A DNA stretch of 64,000 nt, taken from Hyphomicrobiales bacterium. GTDB taxonomy: Bacteria > Pseudomonadota > Alphaproteobacteria > Rhizobiales > Beijerinckiaceae. Numbering within the stretch: the first letter of the stretch is position 1; each line of letters begins with the position of its first letter. Shown here one piece after another: positions 14,541 to 22,929 of the stretch. The translations under genes were made by a program, and so were the position numbers. Below the pieces are notes generated by a model, which ran no database searches, had not been told where the DNA came from, and worked only from the letters and a program-made list of their open reading frames with translations. The stretch covers positions 248,001 through 312,000 of the forward strand of contig JAIXYZ010000013.1 in NCBI GenBank assembly GCA_027489955.1. The letters run 5' to 3'.

Positions 14541-14749
14541 CCGCCGCAGGCGCTTCCGGCCCCGCGCCCTTCCCCTGGCGGGAGGCGATGCATGCGGGGC
14601 TGGGGCGCCTGCGGCTGTTCCCCGATGCGTTCTGGCGGATGACGCCGCGGGAGCTGGCGGCCGCCCTGGCGCCGCCCGCGCTCCCCACGCTCGACCGTGC
14701 CGGGCTGGCGGCGCTGATGCGCCGCTATCCCGACCGCCAGCGCCCCTGA
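14537..14749 (+). CDS. GTA tail assembly chaperone (gp10.1 equivalent)
   Basis: 70 residues if the TTG at 14537, which overlaps the gp10 stop, is the start; an ATG at 14588 would give a shorter product. The hallmark FPWREAMHAGLGRLRLFPDAF followed by WRMTPRELAAAL matches small GTA/phage tail assembly chaperones (rcc01693-like). In lambda the equivalent is made by frameshift; here it is a separate, translationally coupled frame. Confidence 0.82.
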   Translation: MTAAGASGPAPFPWREAMHAGLGRLRLFPDAFWRMTPRELAAALAPPALPTLDRAGLAALMRRYPDRQRP

Positions 14750-14797
14750 CCGCCGACCCACCCGATCCTGCAGATCAACGCCAGAAGGAGCGCCGCC

Positions 14798-15394
14798 ATG
14801 GACGACAGCCCCGACGCTGGGTTCGCCACCAATCTGCCGCGGCAGGAAATGACGGACCTCGTGCGCCTGTCGAAGCAGTTCGGCACGTCGATTTCTGACG
14901 CATTTTCCCGCGGCGTCGCCGGCGGACGCAGCCTGTCCGACACCCTGCAGAGCCTCGGCCAGCGGCTCAGCCAGCTCGCCCTGCGCAGCGCGTTCAAGCC
15001 GCTGGAATCCGCCCTGACGACCGGGATCGAAAGCCTGGTGAAGGCGGCTATCGGCGCCACGGGCGCGGGCGCGACGATCCCAAGCGCCAACGGCAATGTC
15101 GTCGCGGGCGGGCGCATCGCGCCCTTCGCCGGGGGCGGGATCGTCTCCGCACCCGCCTACTTCCCGCTGGGCCGCGACACCGGCCTGATGGGGGAGGCGG
15201 GGCCGGAGGCCATCATGCCCCTTTCGCGCGGTGCGGACGGGCGGCTCGGGGTCCGCGCCGGCGGCGCGGGGGCGCGGCCCGTCGCGGTCACCGTCAACGT
15301 CACGACGCCCGATGCCGACAGTTTCCGCCGGTCCGAGGCGCAGGTCGCCGCCGCCCTCGCGCGGGCGGTCGCCCGGGGCCATCGCGCCCTCTGA
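14798..15394 (+). CDS. GTA tail tape measure protein (gp11 equivalent)
   Basis: 198 residues, very short for a tape measure but normal for Rhodobacter-type GTAs, which have short tails. Helical segments (MTDLVRLSKQFGTSISDAF, SDTLQSLGQRLSQLAL) are followed by a Gly-rich conserved segment (FAGGGIVSAPAYFPL, then GLMGEAGPEAIMPL) also found at lambda tape-measure C-termini. AAGGAG ribosome site precedes ATG 14798. Confidence 0.88.
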   Translation: MDDSPDAGFATNLPRQEMTDLVRLSKQFGTSISDAFSRGVAGGRSLSDTLQSLGQRLSQLALRSAFKPLESALTTGIESLVKAAIGATGAGATIPSANGNVVAGGRIAPFAGGGIVSAPAYFPLGRDTGLMGEAGPEAIMPLSRGADGRLGVRAGGAGARPVAVTVNVTTPDADSFRRSEAQVAAALARAVARGHRAL

Positions 15395-15413
15395 CCGAGA
15401 AAGAACGCTCCCC

Positions 15414-16055
15414 ATGTCCGGCTTCCACGAGATCCGCTTTCCCGTCGACATCGCGATCGGCAGCCGCGGCGGGCCGACGCGCCTGACCGATGTCGTCACG
15501 CTCGCCTCGGGACGGGAACGGCGCAACGCACGCTGGTCCCGCTCGCGGCGGCGCTACGACGCCGGCTACGGCGTGAAGACGCTGGACGCGCTGCACGAGG
15601 CCGTCGCCTTCTTCGAGGAGCGGCGGGGACGGCTCTACGGGTTTCGCTGGAAGGATCGGCTGGACTGGAAATCGGCCGCGCCCTCCCATCCCGTCACGCC
15701 GCTGGACCAGGCGCTGGCAACGGGCGATGGCGTCCGCGACCAGTTCCAGCTCGCCAAGACCTACGGCCAGGCCCACGCGCCCTACCGGCGGGAGATCACC
15801 AAGCCCGTCGCGGGCACGGTACGCGTCGCCGTCGCCGGCGCGGAGCAGGTGGAGGGCCTCGCCTTCGAGTGCGACCCCGTCACCGGCCTTCTTACCTTCC
15901 TGCCCGGATGGGTGCCGGCCGCCGGCGCCGCCATCACCGCCGGCTTCCAGTTCGATGTCCCGGTCCGGTTCGACACCGACGCGCTGGACATCGATCTCTC
16001 GGCCTTCGCGGCCGGGGCCATTCCCTCGATCCCGGTCATCGAAATCCTGCCCTGA
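15414..16055 (+). CDS. GTA distal tail protein, DUF2460 (gp12 equivalent)
   Basis: 213 residues from ATG 15414. DUF2460/TIGR02217 features: FHEIRFPVDIAIGSRGGP, WSRSRRRYDAGYGVKTLD, RLYGFRWKDRLDW and the closing AIPSIPVIEILP. It forms the ring at the distal tail between tube and baseplate hub. Confidence 0.92.
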   Translation: MSGFHEIRFPVDIAIGSRGGPTRLTDVVTLASGRERRNARWSRSRRRYDAGYGVKTLDALHEAVAFFEERRGRLYGFRWKDRLDWKSAAPSHPVTPLDQALATGDGVRDQFQLAKTYGQAHAPYRREITKPVAGTVRVAVAGAEQVEGLAFECDPVTGLLTFLPGWVPAAGAAITAGFQFDVPVRFDTDALDIDLSAFAAGAIPSIPVIEILP

Positions 16056-16062
16056 GGCCGCG

Positions 16063-16956
16063 ATGCGCACGCTCGATCCCGACCTTGCCGCCCATCTGGA
16101 CGGCGGGACGACAACCCTTTGTCGCTGCTGGCGGCTGATCCGGCCGGACTGGGCCGTCCTCGGCTTCACCGATCACGATGCCGACATCGTCTTCGGCGGC
16201 ACCACCTTCCGTGCCGCGAGCGGACTGGAGGCGGCGGAAGCCACCGCCGAACTCGGTTTCGCGGTCGGAGGCGGCGACGTCTCGGGCGCGCTCAGCGATG
16301 CCGGCCTTACCGCCGACGACCTCTCAGGCGGGCTCTATGACAATTCCCGCGTCGAGACCTGGCTGGTGAACTGGAACGAGCCGGCCCAGCGCCTGCTGCT
16401 GGATGTCGGGGTGATCGGCGAGGTGAGGCGGGCGGATGCCGCCTTCGTGGCCGAGCTGCGGGGGCTCGCTCACCGGCTCGACGAAGAGCGCGGGCGCGTC
16501 TACGCCGCCGATTGCGCGGCCGACCTGGGCGATGCGCGCTGCGGCGTAAACCTGACGCTGCCCGCCTGGCGCGGGACGGGCACCGTCACCGATGCGGACG
16601 GCCGTTCGGCATGCCTGGCCAGCGGGCTGTCGGGGTTTTCCGCGGGACTGTTCGCCGGCGGCCGTCTCACCTGGCTGACCGGGGCCAATGCCGGCCGTAG
16701 CGTGCCGGTACGATCGCACGCGCTCGCGGGAGCCGGCGCGGCGCTTGCGCTCTGGGAGCCCGCAGCCTCGGCCATCGCGCCGGGCGACACGTTCCATGTG
16801 ACGGCCGGCTGCGACAAGTCTTTCGGCACCTGCCGGGGGCGCTTCGGCAACGGCGCGAACTTCCGTGGCTTTCCGCACCTGCCGGGCAACGACGTGATGA
16901 TCCGCTATGCCCGCGAGGGGCAGGCGGGGCTCGACGGCGGGAGCCTGCTTTCGTGA
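16063..16956 (+). CDS. GTA baseplate hub protein, DUF2163 (gp13 equivalent)
   Basis: 297 residues from ATG 16063. DUF2163/TIGR02218 signatures are LCRCWRLIRPDWAVLGFTDH, AELRGLAHRLDEERGRVYA, and the cysteine-bearing CAADLGDARCGV and GCDKSFGTCRGRFGNGANF. The C-terminus FRGFPHLPGND is strongly conserved. In R. capsulatus the Cys residues of this hub bind an Fe-S cluster, and the visible Cys pattern agrees. Its stop overlaps the next gene as GTGA. Confidence 0.92.
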   Translation: MRTLDPDLAAHLDGGTTTLCRCWRLIRPDWAVLGFTDHDADIVFGGTTFRAASGLEAAEATAELGFAVGGGDVSGALSDAGLTADDLSGGLYDNSRVETWLVNWNEPAQRLLLDVGVIGEVRRADAAFVAELRGLAHRLDEERGRVYAADCAADLGDARCGVNLTLPAWRGTGTVTDADGRSACLASGLSGFSAGLFAGGRLTWLTGANAGRSVPVRSHALAGAGAALALWEPAASAIAPGDTFHVTAGCDKSFGTCRGRFGNGANFRGFPHLPGNDVMIRYAREGQAGLDGGSLLS

Positions 16957-17393
16957 GCGGGATGTCCCGCGCCGCCATCGTGGCCGAGGCAAGGGCCTGG
17001 ATCGGCACGCCCTATCTCCATCAGGCCTCGCTGAAGCAGGCGGGCTGCGATTGCCTCGGCCTCGTGCGCGGCGTCTGGCGCGCGCTCTACGGCGCCGAGC
17101 CCGAGGCGCTGCCGCCCTATGCGCCGGACTGGGCGGAAGCGGGAGGGCGCGACGTGCTCGCCGAGGCGGCGGCGCGGCACCTGGTGCCGGTTTCGCTCGG
17201 CGCCATCGCGCCGGGCGACGTCCTGCTGTTCCGCTGGCGCGAGCGCCTGCCCGCCAAGCACTGCGCCATCGTCGTGACGCCCCTGTCCATCGTCCACGCC
17301 CATGACGGGGCCTGCGTCGCCGAGGTGCCGCTCTCGCCCTGGTGGCGCCGGCATGCCTGCGCGGCCTTCTCCTTCCCGAACCTGAGGGACTGA
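16953..17393 (+). CDS. GTA NlpC/P60 peptidase (gp14 equivalent)
   Basis: 146 residues from GTG 16953; ATG 16962 is an alternative. The NlpC/P60 cysteine peptidase fold has catalytic Cys34 (GCDCLGLVRGVW) and His103 (AKHCAIV). It cleaves cell-wall peptide stems during DNA entry as part of the tail tip. It is followed three bases later by the hub megaprotein. Confidence 0.92.
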   Translation: MSGMSRAAIVAEARAWIGTPYLHQASLKQAGCDCLGLVRGVWRALYGAEPEALPPYAPDWAEAGGRDVLAEAAARHLVPVSLGAIAPGDVLLFRWRERLPAKHCAIVVTPLSIVHAHDGACVAEVPLSPWWRRHACAAFSFPNLRD

Positions 17394-17396
17394 TCC

Positions 17397-20300
17397 ATGG
17401 CGACGCTGCTCCTCCAGACGGCCGGCGCGGCCCTCGGCAACGCCGTCGGCGGCCCCGTCGGCGCGGTCGTGGGCCGGGCCGCCGGCGCCGTCGCCGGCGC
17501 CTATATCGACTCGGCGCTCCTCGGCCGGGCCGGCGGCCGGGCCACCCGGCACGTGGAAGGACCGCGCCTTGGCGACATGCCCACGCTCGCCTCCACGGAG
17601 GGCGCGCCGATCCCCCGGGTCTACGGCCGCGCACGGATCGGCGGCCAGCTCATCTGGGCGACCCGGCTTGAGGAGGTGGTGTCGACGGAGGTCACCCGCA
17701 CCCGCGCATCGGGCGGGAAGGGCTCGCCCAAGCCGCCCGCCACCACCACCGTGACGACGACCTACTCGTACTACGCCAACATCGCCGTCGGGCTGTGCGA
17801 GGGGCCCATCGCCTGCGTCCGCCGGGTCTGGGCGGACGGCCAGGAGCTGGACCTGACGACGGTCGCCATGCGCGTCCATACCGGCACGGAGGGCCAGGTC
17901 GCCGATCCGCTGATCCTTGCTAAGGAGGGAGCGGCTCCGGCCTATCGCGGGCTTGCCTACGTCGTGTTCGAGCGACTGCCCGTCGGGCCCTTCGGCAACC
18001 GGATCCCCCAGCTGAGCTTCGAGGTGCTGCGTCCTGTGGCGGGTCTCGCCGAGGCGGTGAAGGGCGTGTGCCTGATCCCCGGTTCCACCGAGTTCGGCTA
18101 CGACACGATCCATGTGGCGCGCGTGCTGGGCGAGGGCTCCTATGCGTCGGAGAACCGACACCAGCTCACCCGCGCCACCGACGTGGTCGCCTCCCTCGAT
18201 GCGCTGCAGGCGCTCTGTCCCAACCTGCGCCGGGTGGCTGTCGTCGCCAGCTGGTTCGGGACCGACCTGCGCGCGGGCGAATGCCGCGTCGAGCCGCGCG
18301 TGGACATCGCCGGCAAGGTCACGGACGGGGCCACCTGGTCGGTAGCGGGCCTCGGGCGGGAGAATGCGAGCCCGGTCTCGCTCTCCGGCGGCCGCGCCGC
18401 CTATGGCGGCACGCCGGACGATGCCGGGCTCGTGCGCCTCATCGGGGAACTGAAGGCGCGGGGCCTCAAGGTTGCCCTGTACCCGTTCATCCTCATGGAC
18501 GTGCCCGCCGGGAACGCCCTGCCGGATCCGTGGACGGGGGGCACGGGTCAGCCGGCCTATCCCTGGCGCGGGCGGATCACCTGCTTTCCCGCACCCGGCC
18601 GGGACGGTTCCCCGGACGGAACCGCACTTGCCGGTGCCCAGGTCTCCGCCTTCTTCGGCACCGCGCTGCCGGGCCATTTCTCCGCGACCGGAAACGGCGT
18701 CGTCTATTCAGGGCCGGACGAGTGGACCCTGCGCCGGCAGGTCCTGCACTATGCCGCGCTGGCGGTCGTCGCGAACGGCGTCGACGCCATCGTCATCGGC
18801 TCGGAGCTCGTCGGCCTGACGCGCGTCCGCTCAGCTCCCGGCGTCTATCCCGCGGTCGCCGCGCTGATGGCGCTGGCGGCGGACGTCAAGCTCATCGCGG
18901 GTGCTGCAACCGCCGTGACCTATGCCGCGGACTGGACCGAGTACGGCGCCCATGTCCGGGACGGCGGGGTTGAGGTGCGCTTCCCCCTCGATCCGCTTTG
19001 GGCCAGCGCGGCCGTCGACGCGGTGGGCATCGACTTCTATCCCCCGGTCAGCGACTGGCGCGACGGCCTTGCCCACACTGACGCCGAGGCCGCCCGCTCG
19101 GCCTACGATCCAGCCTATCTCTCCGCGGGCTTGCGCTCCGGCGAGGCGTTCGACTGGTATTATGCGAGCGATGCCGATCGCGCCGCGCAGGTCCGTACCC
19201 CGATCACCGACGAGGCCTATGGCAAGCCCTGGATCTACCGGGCGAAGGATCTGCGCTCCTGGTGGAGCGAGCCGCATGTGGAGCGCTCCGGCGGCGTCGA
19301 GATCGCGCCCAGCCCGTGGGTGCCGCGCTCCAAGCCGATCTGGCTGACCGAGATCGGCTGCCCGGCGGTCGACAAGGGCGCCAACGCACCCAACGTGTTT
19401 CCGGACGCCAAGTCCGCCGAGGGCGGCCTGCCTGCCTTCTCGGGCGGAAGCCGGGACGACCTGATCCAAAGGCGGCTGCTGGCCGCCCTGCTGAGGCGCT
19501 TCGACCCGGCTCTGGCGGGCCACGATCCCGCCGACAACCCCGTCTCGCCCGTCTATGGCGGGCACATGGTGGACCCCGCCGCGACCTGCCTGTGGTGCTG
19601 GGACGCGCGTCCGTTTCCCGATTTCCCGGACCTTTCCGGCACCTGGGCCGATGCGGCCAACTGGGAGCGCGGACACTGGCTCAACGGCCGCCTGGAAGGC
19701 GGCGGGGTCGACGATCTGGTGCGGGCGATCCTGTCCGATCTCGCCTGTCCGCCTGCGGACCGCGTGGAGATCGACGGCTTCTTCGACGGGTACGTCATCG
19801 ACCGGCCCATGTCCGCCCGCGCCGCGCTGGAGCCGCTGGCGCTCCTCTATGGGTTTGACGCCGTCGTCTCCGGCGGCCGTCTCGACTTCCGCGGCCGGCC
19901 GGGGCGGTCGGTGGCGACGCTCGGGGCGGACGATCTCGTGCCCGGTCGCGACGGCGCGCAGGTCCAGATCACCCGGGCGCAGGAGACAGAGCTGCCGCGC
20001 GAATTGCGCGTCGGCTTCACGGACGGGGAGGGGCCGTTCCGGCGCTCCGCCGCCCGCTCGCGGCGCCTGGTCGGCGACAGCCTGCGGGAGGTCCAGGCGG
20101 ACATCGCGCTGGTCAGCCGCCGTGCCGAGGTGCAGCGGCTGGCCGACATCTGGCTGCAGGACCTGTGGATCGGCCGCGAGACGGCGGAATTTGCCGTCCA
20201 TCCCCACCGGCTCGACCTGGAGATCGGCGACATCGTCGCGGTTCCGGGAGCGGGCGGGCGTCTCCATCGCATCACCCGCATCGCCGACGGCGCCGTGCGC

Positions 20301-21323
20301 AGCATCGCCTCCCGCGCCATCGACCCCGGCATCTTCGACCTGGCCCCGCCCGACCTGCCCCGCACGCCGCGCCTGCCACCGGCCGTTCCCGGAAGGCCCT
20401 TCGCCGTCGTCCTGGACCTGCCGCTCGCCCTCGCGGAGCCCCCCGTCCTGCAATGGCTCGCGATCCGCGCCGATCCATGGACCGGCCCGATGGCCGTCTG
20501 GCGTTCGGCCGACGGCTCGTCCTACTCGCTCTTCGCGGTCGCCGCAGCGCCTTCCGTCATCGGGCGGACCACAACGCCGCTCGGCCCCGGGCCGCTATGG
20601 CGCTTCGATCCGGGCGCCGTCACCGTAAGCCTCGCCGGCGGATTCCTGTCCTCGGTCGGCGACGCGGCGACGCTCGCGGGCGCGAACACGCTGGCCGTCC
20701 TGGGACCGGACGGCGCGTGGGAAATCCTGAGCGCGGCCTCCGCCGAGCTCGTCGCGCCGGGGACCTGGCGCCTGACGCGGCTGTTGCGCGGCCTGGCGGG
20801 CACGGAGCCCGCCGCCGCGCGCGCCGTACCTGCCGGGGCCATGGTCGTCGCCCTCGACTCCACGCTGGTCCCGCTGGCGGAAGGCGCCCGGGACCTCGGC
20901 CGCACGTGGCGCTACCGTATCGGACCCGCCGATCGCGACCATGCGGACCCGGCCTTCCGGGAGATCGTCGCGACGCCGGGCGCAGCGGCACTGCAGCCGC
21001 GCGCTCCCGTCCACCTGCGGGCGCGCCGCCTGCCCGAAGGCGTCGCCATCAGCTGGGTCCGGCGCACCCGCTTCGACGGGGACGCCTGGGAGCCGCTGGA
21101 CGTGCCCCTCGTCGAAGCGCGCGAAGCCTATCGCGTCGAGATCCGCAACGCGGGAGACGTGGCCCGCGTGCTGTCGGCCGAGATCCCGGCGGTGCTCTAT
21201 CCCGCCGCGTGGGAGACCGCCGATTTCGGCGGTCCAACCCCATCGCTCGACATCGCCGTCGCGCAGGAGAGCGCCAGCGTCGGGCTGGGCGCGTTCGCGC
21301 GGGCCCTCGTCCCCATCCTGTGA
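17397..21323 (+). CDS. GTA hub/host-specificity megaprotein (gp15 equivalent)
   Basis: 1308 residues, the usual size for gp15. Domain order: an N-terminal Gly-rich membrane-like segment (1-45, GNAVGGPVGAVVGRAAGA), a tail hub region, a glycoside-hydrolase-like TIM-barrel (GTA_TIM type, about 300-700; WLTEIGCPAVDKGANAPN near 645), then phage-tail_3 hub domains with EVQADIALVSRRAEVQRLA near 905. The C-terminal receptor-binding beta region carries LRGLAGTEPAA. It forms the tail-tip trimer, may digest envelope glycans and mediates recipient contact. The reading frame is intact throughout. Confidence 0.93.
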   Translation: MATLLLQTAGAALGNAVGGPVGAVVGRAAGAVAGAYIDSALLGRAGGRATRHVEGPRLGDMPTLASTEGAPIPRVYGRARIGGQLIWATRLEEVVSTEVTRTRASGGKGSPKPPATTTVTTTYSYYANIAVGLCEGPIACVRRVWADGQELDLTTVAMRVHTGTEGQVADPLILAKEGAAPAYRGLAYVVFERLPVGPFGNRIPQLSFEVLRPVAGLAEAVKGVCLIPGSTEFGYDTIHVARVLGEGSYASENRHQLTRATDVVASLDALQALCPNLRRVAVVASWFGTDLRAGECRVEPRVDIAGKVTDGATWSVAGLGRENASPVSLSGGRAAYGGTPDDAGLVRLIGELKARGLKVALYPFILMDVPAGNALPDPWTGGTGQPAYPWRGRITCFPAPGRDGSPDGTALAGAQVSAFFGTALPGHFSATGNGVVYSGPDEWTLRRQVLHYAALAVVANGVDAIVIGSELVGLTRVRSAPGVYPAVAALMALAADVKLIAGAATAVTYAADWTEYGAHVRDGGVEVRFPLDPLWASAAVDAVGIDFYPPVSDWRDGLAHTDAEAARSAYDPAYLSAGLRSGEAFDWYYASDADRAAQVRTPITDEAYGKPWIYRAKDLRSWWSEPHVERSGGVEIAPSPWVPRSKPIWLTEIGCPAVDKGANAPNVFPDAKSAEGGLPAFSGGSRDDLIQRRLLAALLRRFDPALAGHDPADNPVSPVYGGHMVDPAATCLWCWDARPFPDFPDLSGTWADAANWERGHWLNGRLEGGGVDDLVRAILSDLACPPADRVEIDGFFDGYVIDRPMSARAALEPLALLYGFDAVVSGGRLDFRGRPGRSVATLGADDLVPGRDGAQVQITRAQETELPRELRVGFTDGEGPFRRSAARSRRLVGDSLREVQADIALVSRRAEVQRLADIWLQDLWIGRETAEFAVHPHRLDLEIGDIVAVPGAGGRLHRITRIADGAVRSIASRAIDPGIFDLAPPDLPRTPRLPPAVPGRPFAVVLDLPLALAEPPVLQWLAIRADPWTGPMAVWRSADGSSYSLFAVAAAPSVIGRTTTPLGPGPLWRFDPGAVTVSLAGGFLSSVGDAATLAGANTLAVLGPDGAWEILSAASAELVAPGTWRLTRLLRGLAGTEPAAARAVPAGAMVVALDSTLVPLAEGARDLGRTWRYRIGPADRDHADPAFREIVATPGAAALQPRAPVHLRARRLPEGVAISWVRRTRFDGDAWEPLDVPLVEAREAYRVEIRNAGDVARVLSAEIPAVLYPAAWETADFGGPTPSLDIAVAQESASVGLGAFARALVPIL

Positions 21324-21358
21324 CCGTCCCCGTCCCTTCGACCAAAGGAGGCAAGCCC

Positions 21359-21910
21359 ATGTCCGAGAGCCGTTTCTCGGCCTGCCTGTCCGTCGTCCTC
21401 GCGCATGAGGGAGGCTTTGCCGACCACCCGCGCGATCCCGGCGGCCCGACGCGGTTTGGCATCACCCAGGCGACGCTCGCGTCGGCCCGCGGCCGCCCCG
21501 TATCCCGCAACGAGGTCCGCCGCCTGACGCTCGACGAGGCGGCCGCCATCTACCATGCCCGCTACTGGCTGCCGCTCCAGGCTGATTCCCTGCCCGTCGG
21601 CCTCGACCTCGCGGTGTTCGACTATTGCGTGAATTCCGGCCAAAGGCGCGCGGTCACCGGCCTGCAGCGCGCCGTGGGCGCCGACGCGGACGGGCTCATC
21701 GGACCCAAGACCCTCGCCGGCGCGGCGCGGGCCGAGCGCGTCCCGGCCATCCGCGCGATCTGCGCCGGGCGTCTTGCCTTCCTCCAGGACCTGTCGGGAT
21801 GGCGGACTTTCGGCAAGGGCTGGCGGCGGCGCGTGCAGGATGTGGAAAGCCGGGCGGTATCCGATGCGCGGGCCGCCGTTCAGGTCGCATTCACGGACGC
21901 ATCGCGATAG
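21359..21910 (+). CDS. GH108 family N-acetylmuramidase with peptidoglycan-binding domain
   Basis: 183 residues from ATG 21359, preceded by a strong AAAGGAGG ribosome site. The GH108 (ZliS-like) core opens with VVLAHEGGFADHPRDPGG followed by PTRFGIT; Glu17 is the catalytic acid. The C-terminal part (LQRAVGADADGLIGPKTL, from about residue 100) is the peptidoglycan-binding_3 domain. There is no signal peptide, so release would need a holin or other route. It follows gp15 by 35 bases on the same strand and is probably co-expressed as the lysis or entry enzyme. Confidence 0.88.
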   Translation: MSESRFSACLSVVLAHEGGFADHPRDPGGPTRFGITQATLASARGRPVSRNEVRRLTLDEAAAIYHARYWLPLQADSLPVGLDLAVFDYCVNSGQRRAVTGLQRAVGADADGLIGPKTLAGAARAERVPAIRAICAGRLAFLQDLSGWRTFGKGWRRRVQDVESRAVSDARAAVQVAFTDASR

Positions 21911-21918
21911 TCCGCGCC

Positions 21919-22227
21919 ATGCCGTTCTTCCTCATCATCGGCCTTGCGCTCACGGGCCTGGCGCCCGACGCGGCGGCCCAGGGCGTGCGCCTGGCCTGCC
22001 TGTCCCGCCAGGACATGCAGACCGCGGTCTCGTCGCGTTCCGTCGTCGCGCCCAACGCGGCGGTCCGCGCCGCGCGCGCCGGGCTCGCCAACGCCGAGCT
22101 GGTGAGGGTGCGCCTCTGCCGCCGCAACGACGAGATGGTCTACGTCGTCACGTTCCTGCGGCGGGACGGCCGCGTGGCGCCCGTGACGATCGACGCATCT
22201 TCGGGCAAGTTGGCGGCCGACCGCTGA
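21919..22227 (+). CDS. Small periplasmic PepSY-like protein upstream of FeuPQ-like system
   Basis: 102 residues from ATG 21919. A signal peptide (about 1-22, MPFFLIIGLALTGLAPDAAA) precedes a domain with two Cys (Cys31-like LACLSRQDM and later RLCRRNDEMVYVVTF). It ends with the PepSY-type strand RVAPVTIDASSGKL. It lies 36 bases before a FeuP-like regulator. In Sinorhizobium a small periplasmic protein, FeuN, encoded at this position restrains the sensor FeuQ; a similar role is inferred from context only. Confidence 0.65.
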   Translation: MPFFLIIGLALTGLAPDAAAQGVRLACLSRQDMQTAVSSRSVVAPNAAVRAARAGLANAELVRVRLCRRNDEMVYVVTFLRRDGRVAPVTIDASSGKLAADR

Positions 22228-22263
22228 ATCGCGATAGCGGGACGTGAGAACGGGGCGAGCGCA

Positions 22264-22929
22264 TTGCGCCTTCTGGTCATCGAGGACGACAGCGACCTGA
22301 ACCGTCAGCTGACGGTGGCGCTCCAGCAGGCGGGCTACGTCGTCGACTCCGCCACGGACGGCGAGGAGGGCGGCTATCTCGGCGAGACCGAGCCCTACGA
22401 CGCGGTCGTCCTGGATCTCGGCCTGCCCAAGGTCGACGGCCTCACCGTCCTGAAGCGCTGGCGGGACGAGGCGCGCACCATGCCCGTCCTGATCCTCACC
22501 GCCCGCGACCGCTGGAACGACAAGGTGCAGGGCTTCGACGCCGGCGCCGACGACTACCTCGCCAAGCCGTTCCACATGGAGGAATTGCTCGCCCGCGTCC
22601 GCGCGCTCCTGCGCCGCGCGGCGGGCCATGCGAGCAGCGAGCTCGTCTGCGGGCCGGTGACGCTCGACACGCGTTCGGGCCGCGTCCTGGTGGAGGGCGC
22701 CCCGATCAAGCTGACCTCCCACGAATACCGGCTCCTGGCCTACCTGATGCATCACGTGGGGCGGGTCGTGTCCCGCGCCGAACTCACCGAGCACATGTAC
22801 GACCAGGACTTCGACCGCGATTCCAACACGATCGAGGTTTTCGTCGGCCGCCTGCGCCGCAAGCTCGGCGTCGACCTGATCGAGACCGTGCGCGGCCTCG
22901 GCTACATCGTCCAGAAGCCCGGCGGGTGA
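22264..22929 (+). CDS. feuP: OmpR-family response regulator, FeuP/PhoP-like
   Basis: 221 residues from a TTG start at 22264. The receiver domain (1-120) has the acidic pocket DD (8-9), phospho-acceptor Asp51 (VVLDLGLPKVDG) and the Lys of AKPF. The C-terminal winged helix (about 127-219) ends IETVRGLGYIVQ. It overlaps the sensor kinase gene by GTGA, so the pair is coupled. Sequence and neighbours resemble rhizobial FeuP, linked to osmoadaptation and cyclic glucan export, but the symbol is a best guess. Confidence 0.75.
   Translation: MRLLVIEDDSDLNRQLTVALQQAGYVVDSATDGEEGGYLGETEPYDAVVLDLGLPKVDGLTVLKRWRDEARTMPVLILTARDRWNDKVQGFDAGADDYLAKPFHMEELLARVRALLRRAAGHASSELVCGPVTLDTRSGRVLVEGAPIKLTSHEYRLLAYLMHHVGRVVSRAELTEHMYDQDFDRDSNTIEVFVGRLRRKLGVDLIETVRGLGYIVQKPGG

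Larger units (their letters stand above)
5495..21910 (+). other. Gene transfer agent structural cluster with endolysin
   Basis: The plus-strand genes follow the canonical Rhodobacter capsulatus order: small terminase, large terminase, portal, gp3.5, protease, capsid, connector, closure, tail terminator, tail tube, two chaperones, tape measure, distal tail, hub, NlpC peptidase, megaprotein. All are intact and many are coupled by 4-base stop/start overlaps. There is no integrase, repressor, replication module or attachment site, which separates a GTA from a prophage. The exceptions to the canonical plan are the antisense protease pair (10716-12359), an extra 54-residue frame, and a GH108 muramidase appended at the 3' end. 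Confidence 0.9.

Noticed and set aside
16905-18677. 590-codon minus-strand open frame across gp13-gp15
   Set aside because: Antisense to intact GTA genes with no recognisable motif; explained by third-position GC bias.
5495-21910. Prophage interpretation of the phage-like cluster
   Set aside because: No integrase, repressor, replication genes or attachment repeats. The exact Rhodobacter-type gp1-gp15 order and very short tape measure fit a gene transfer agent.
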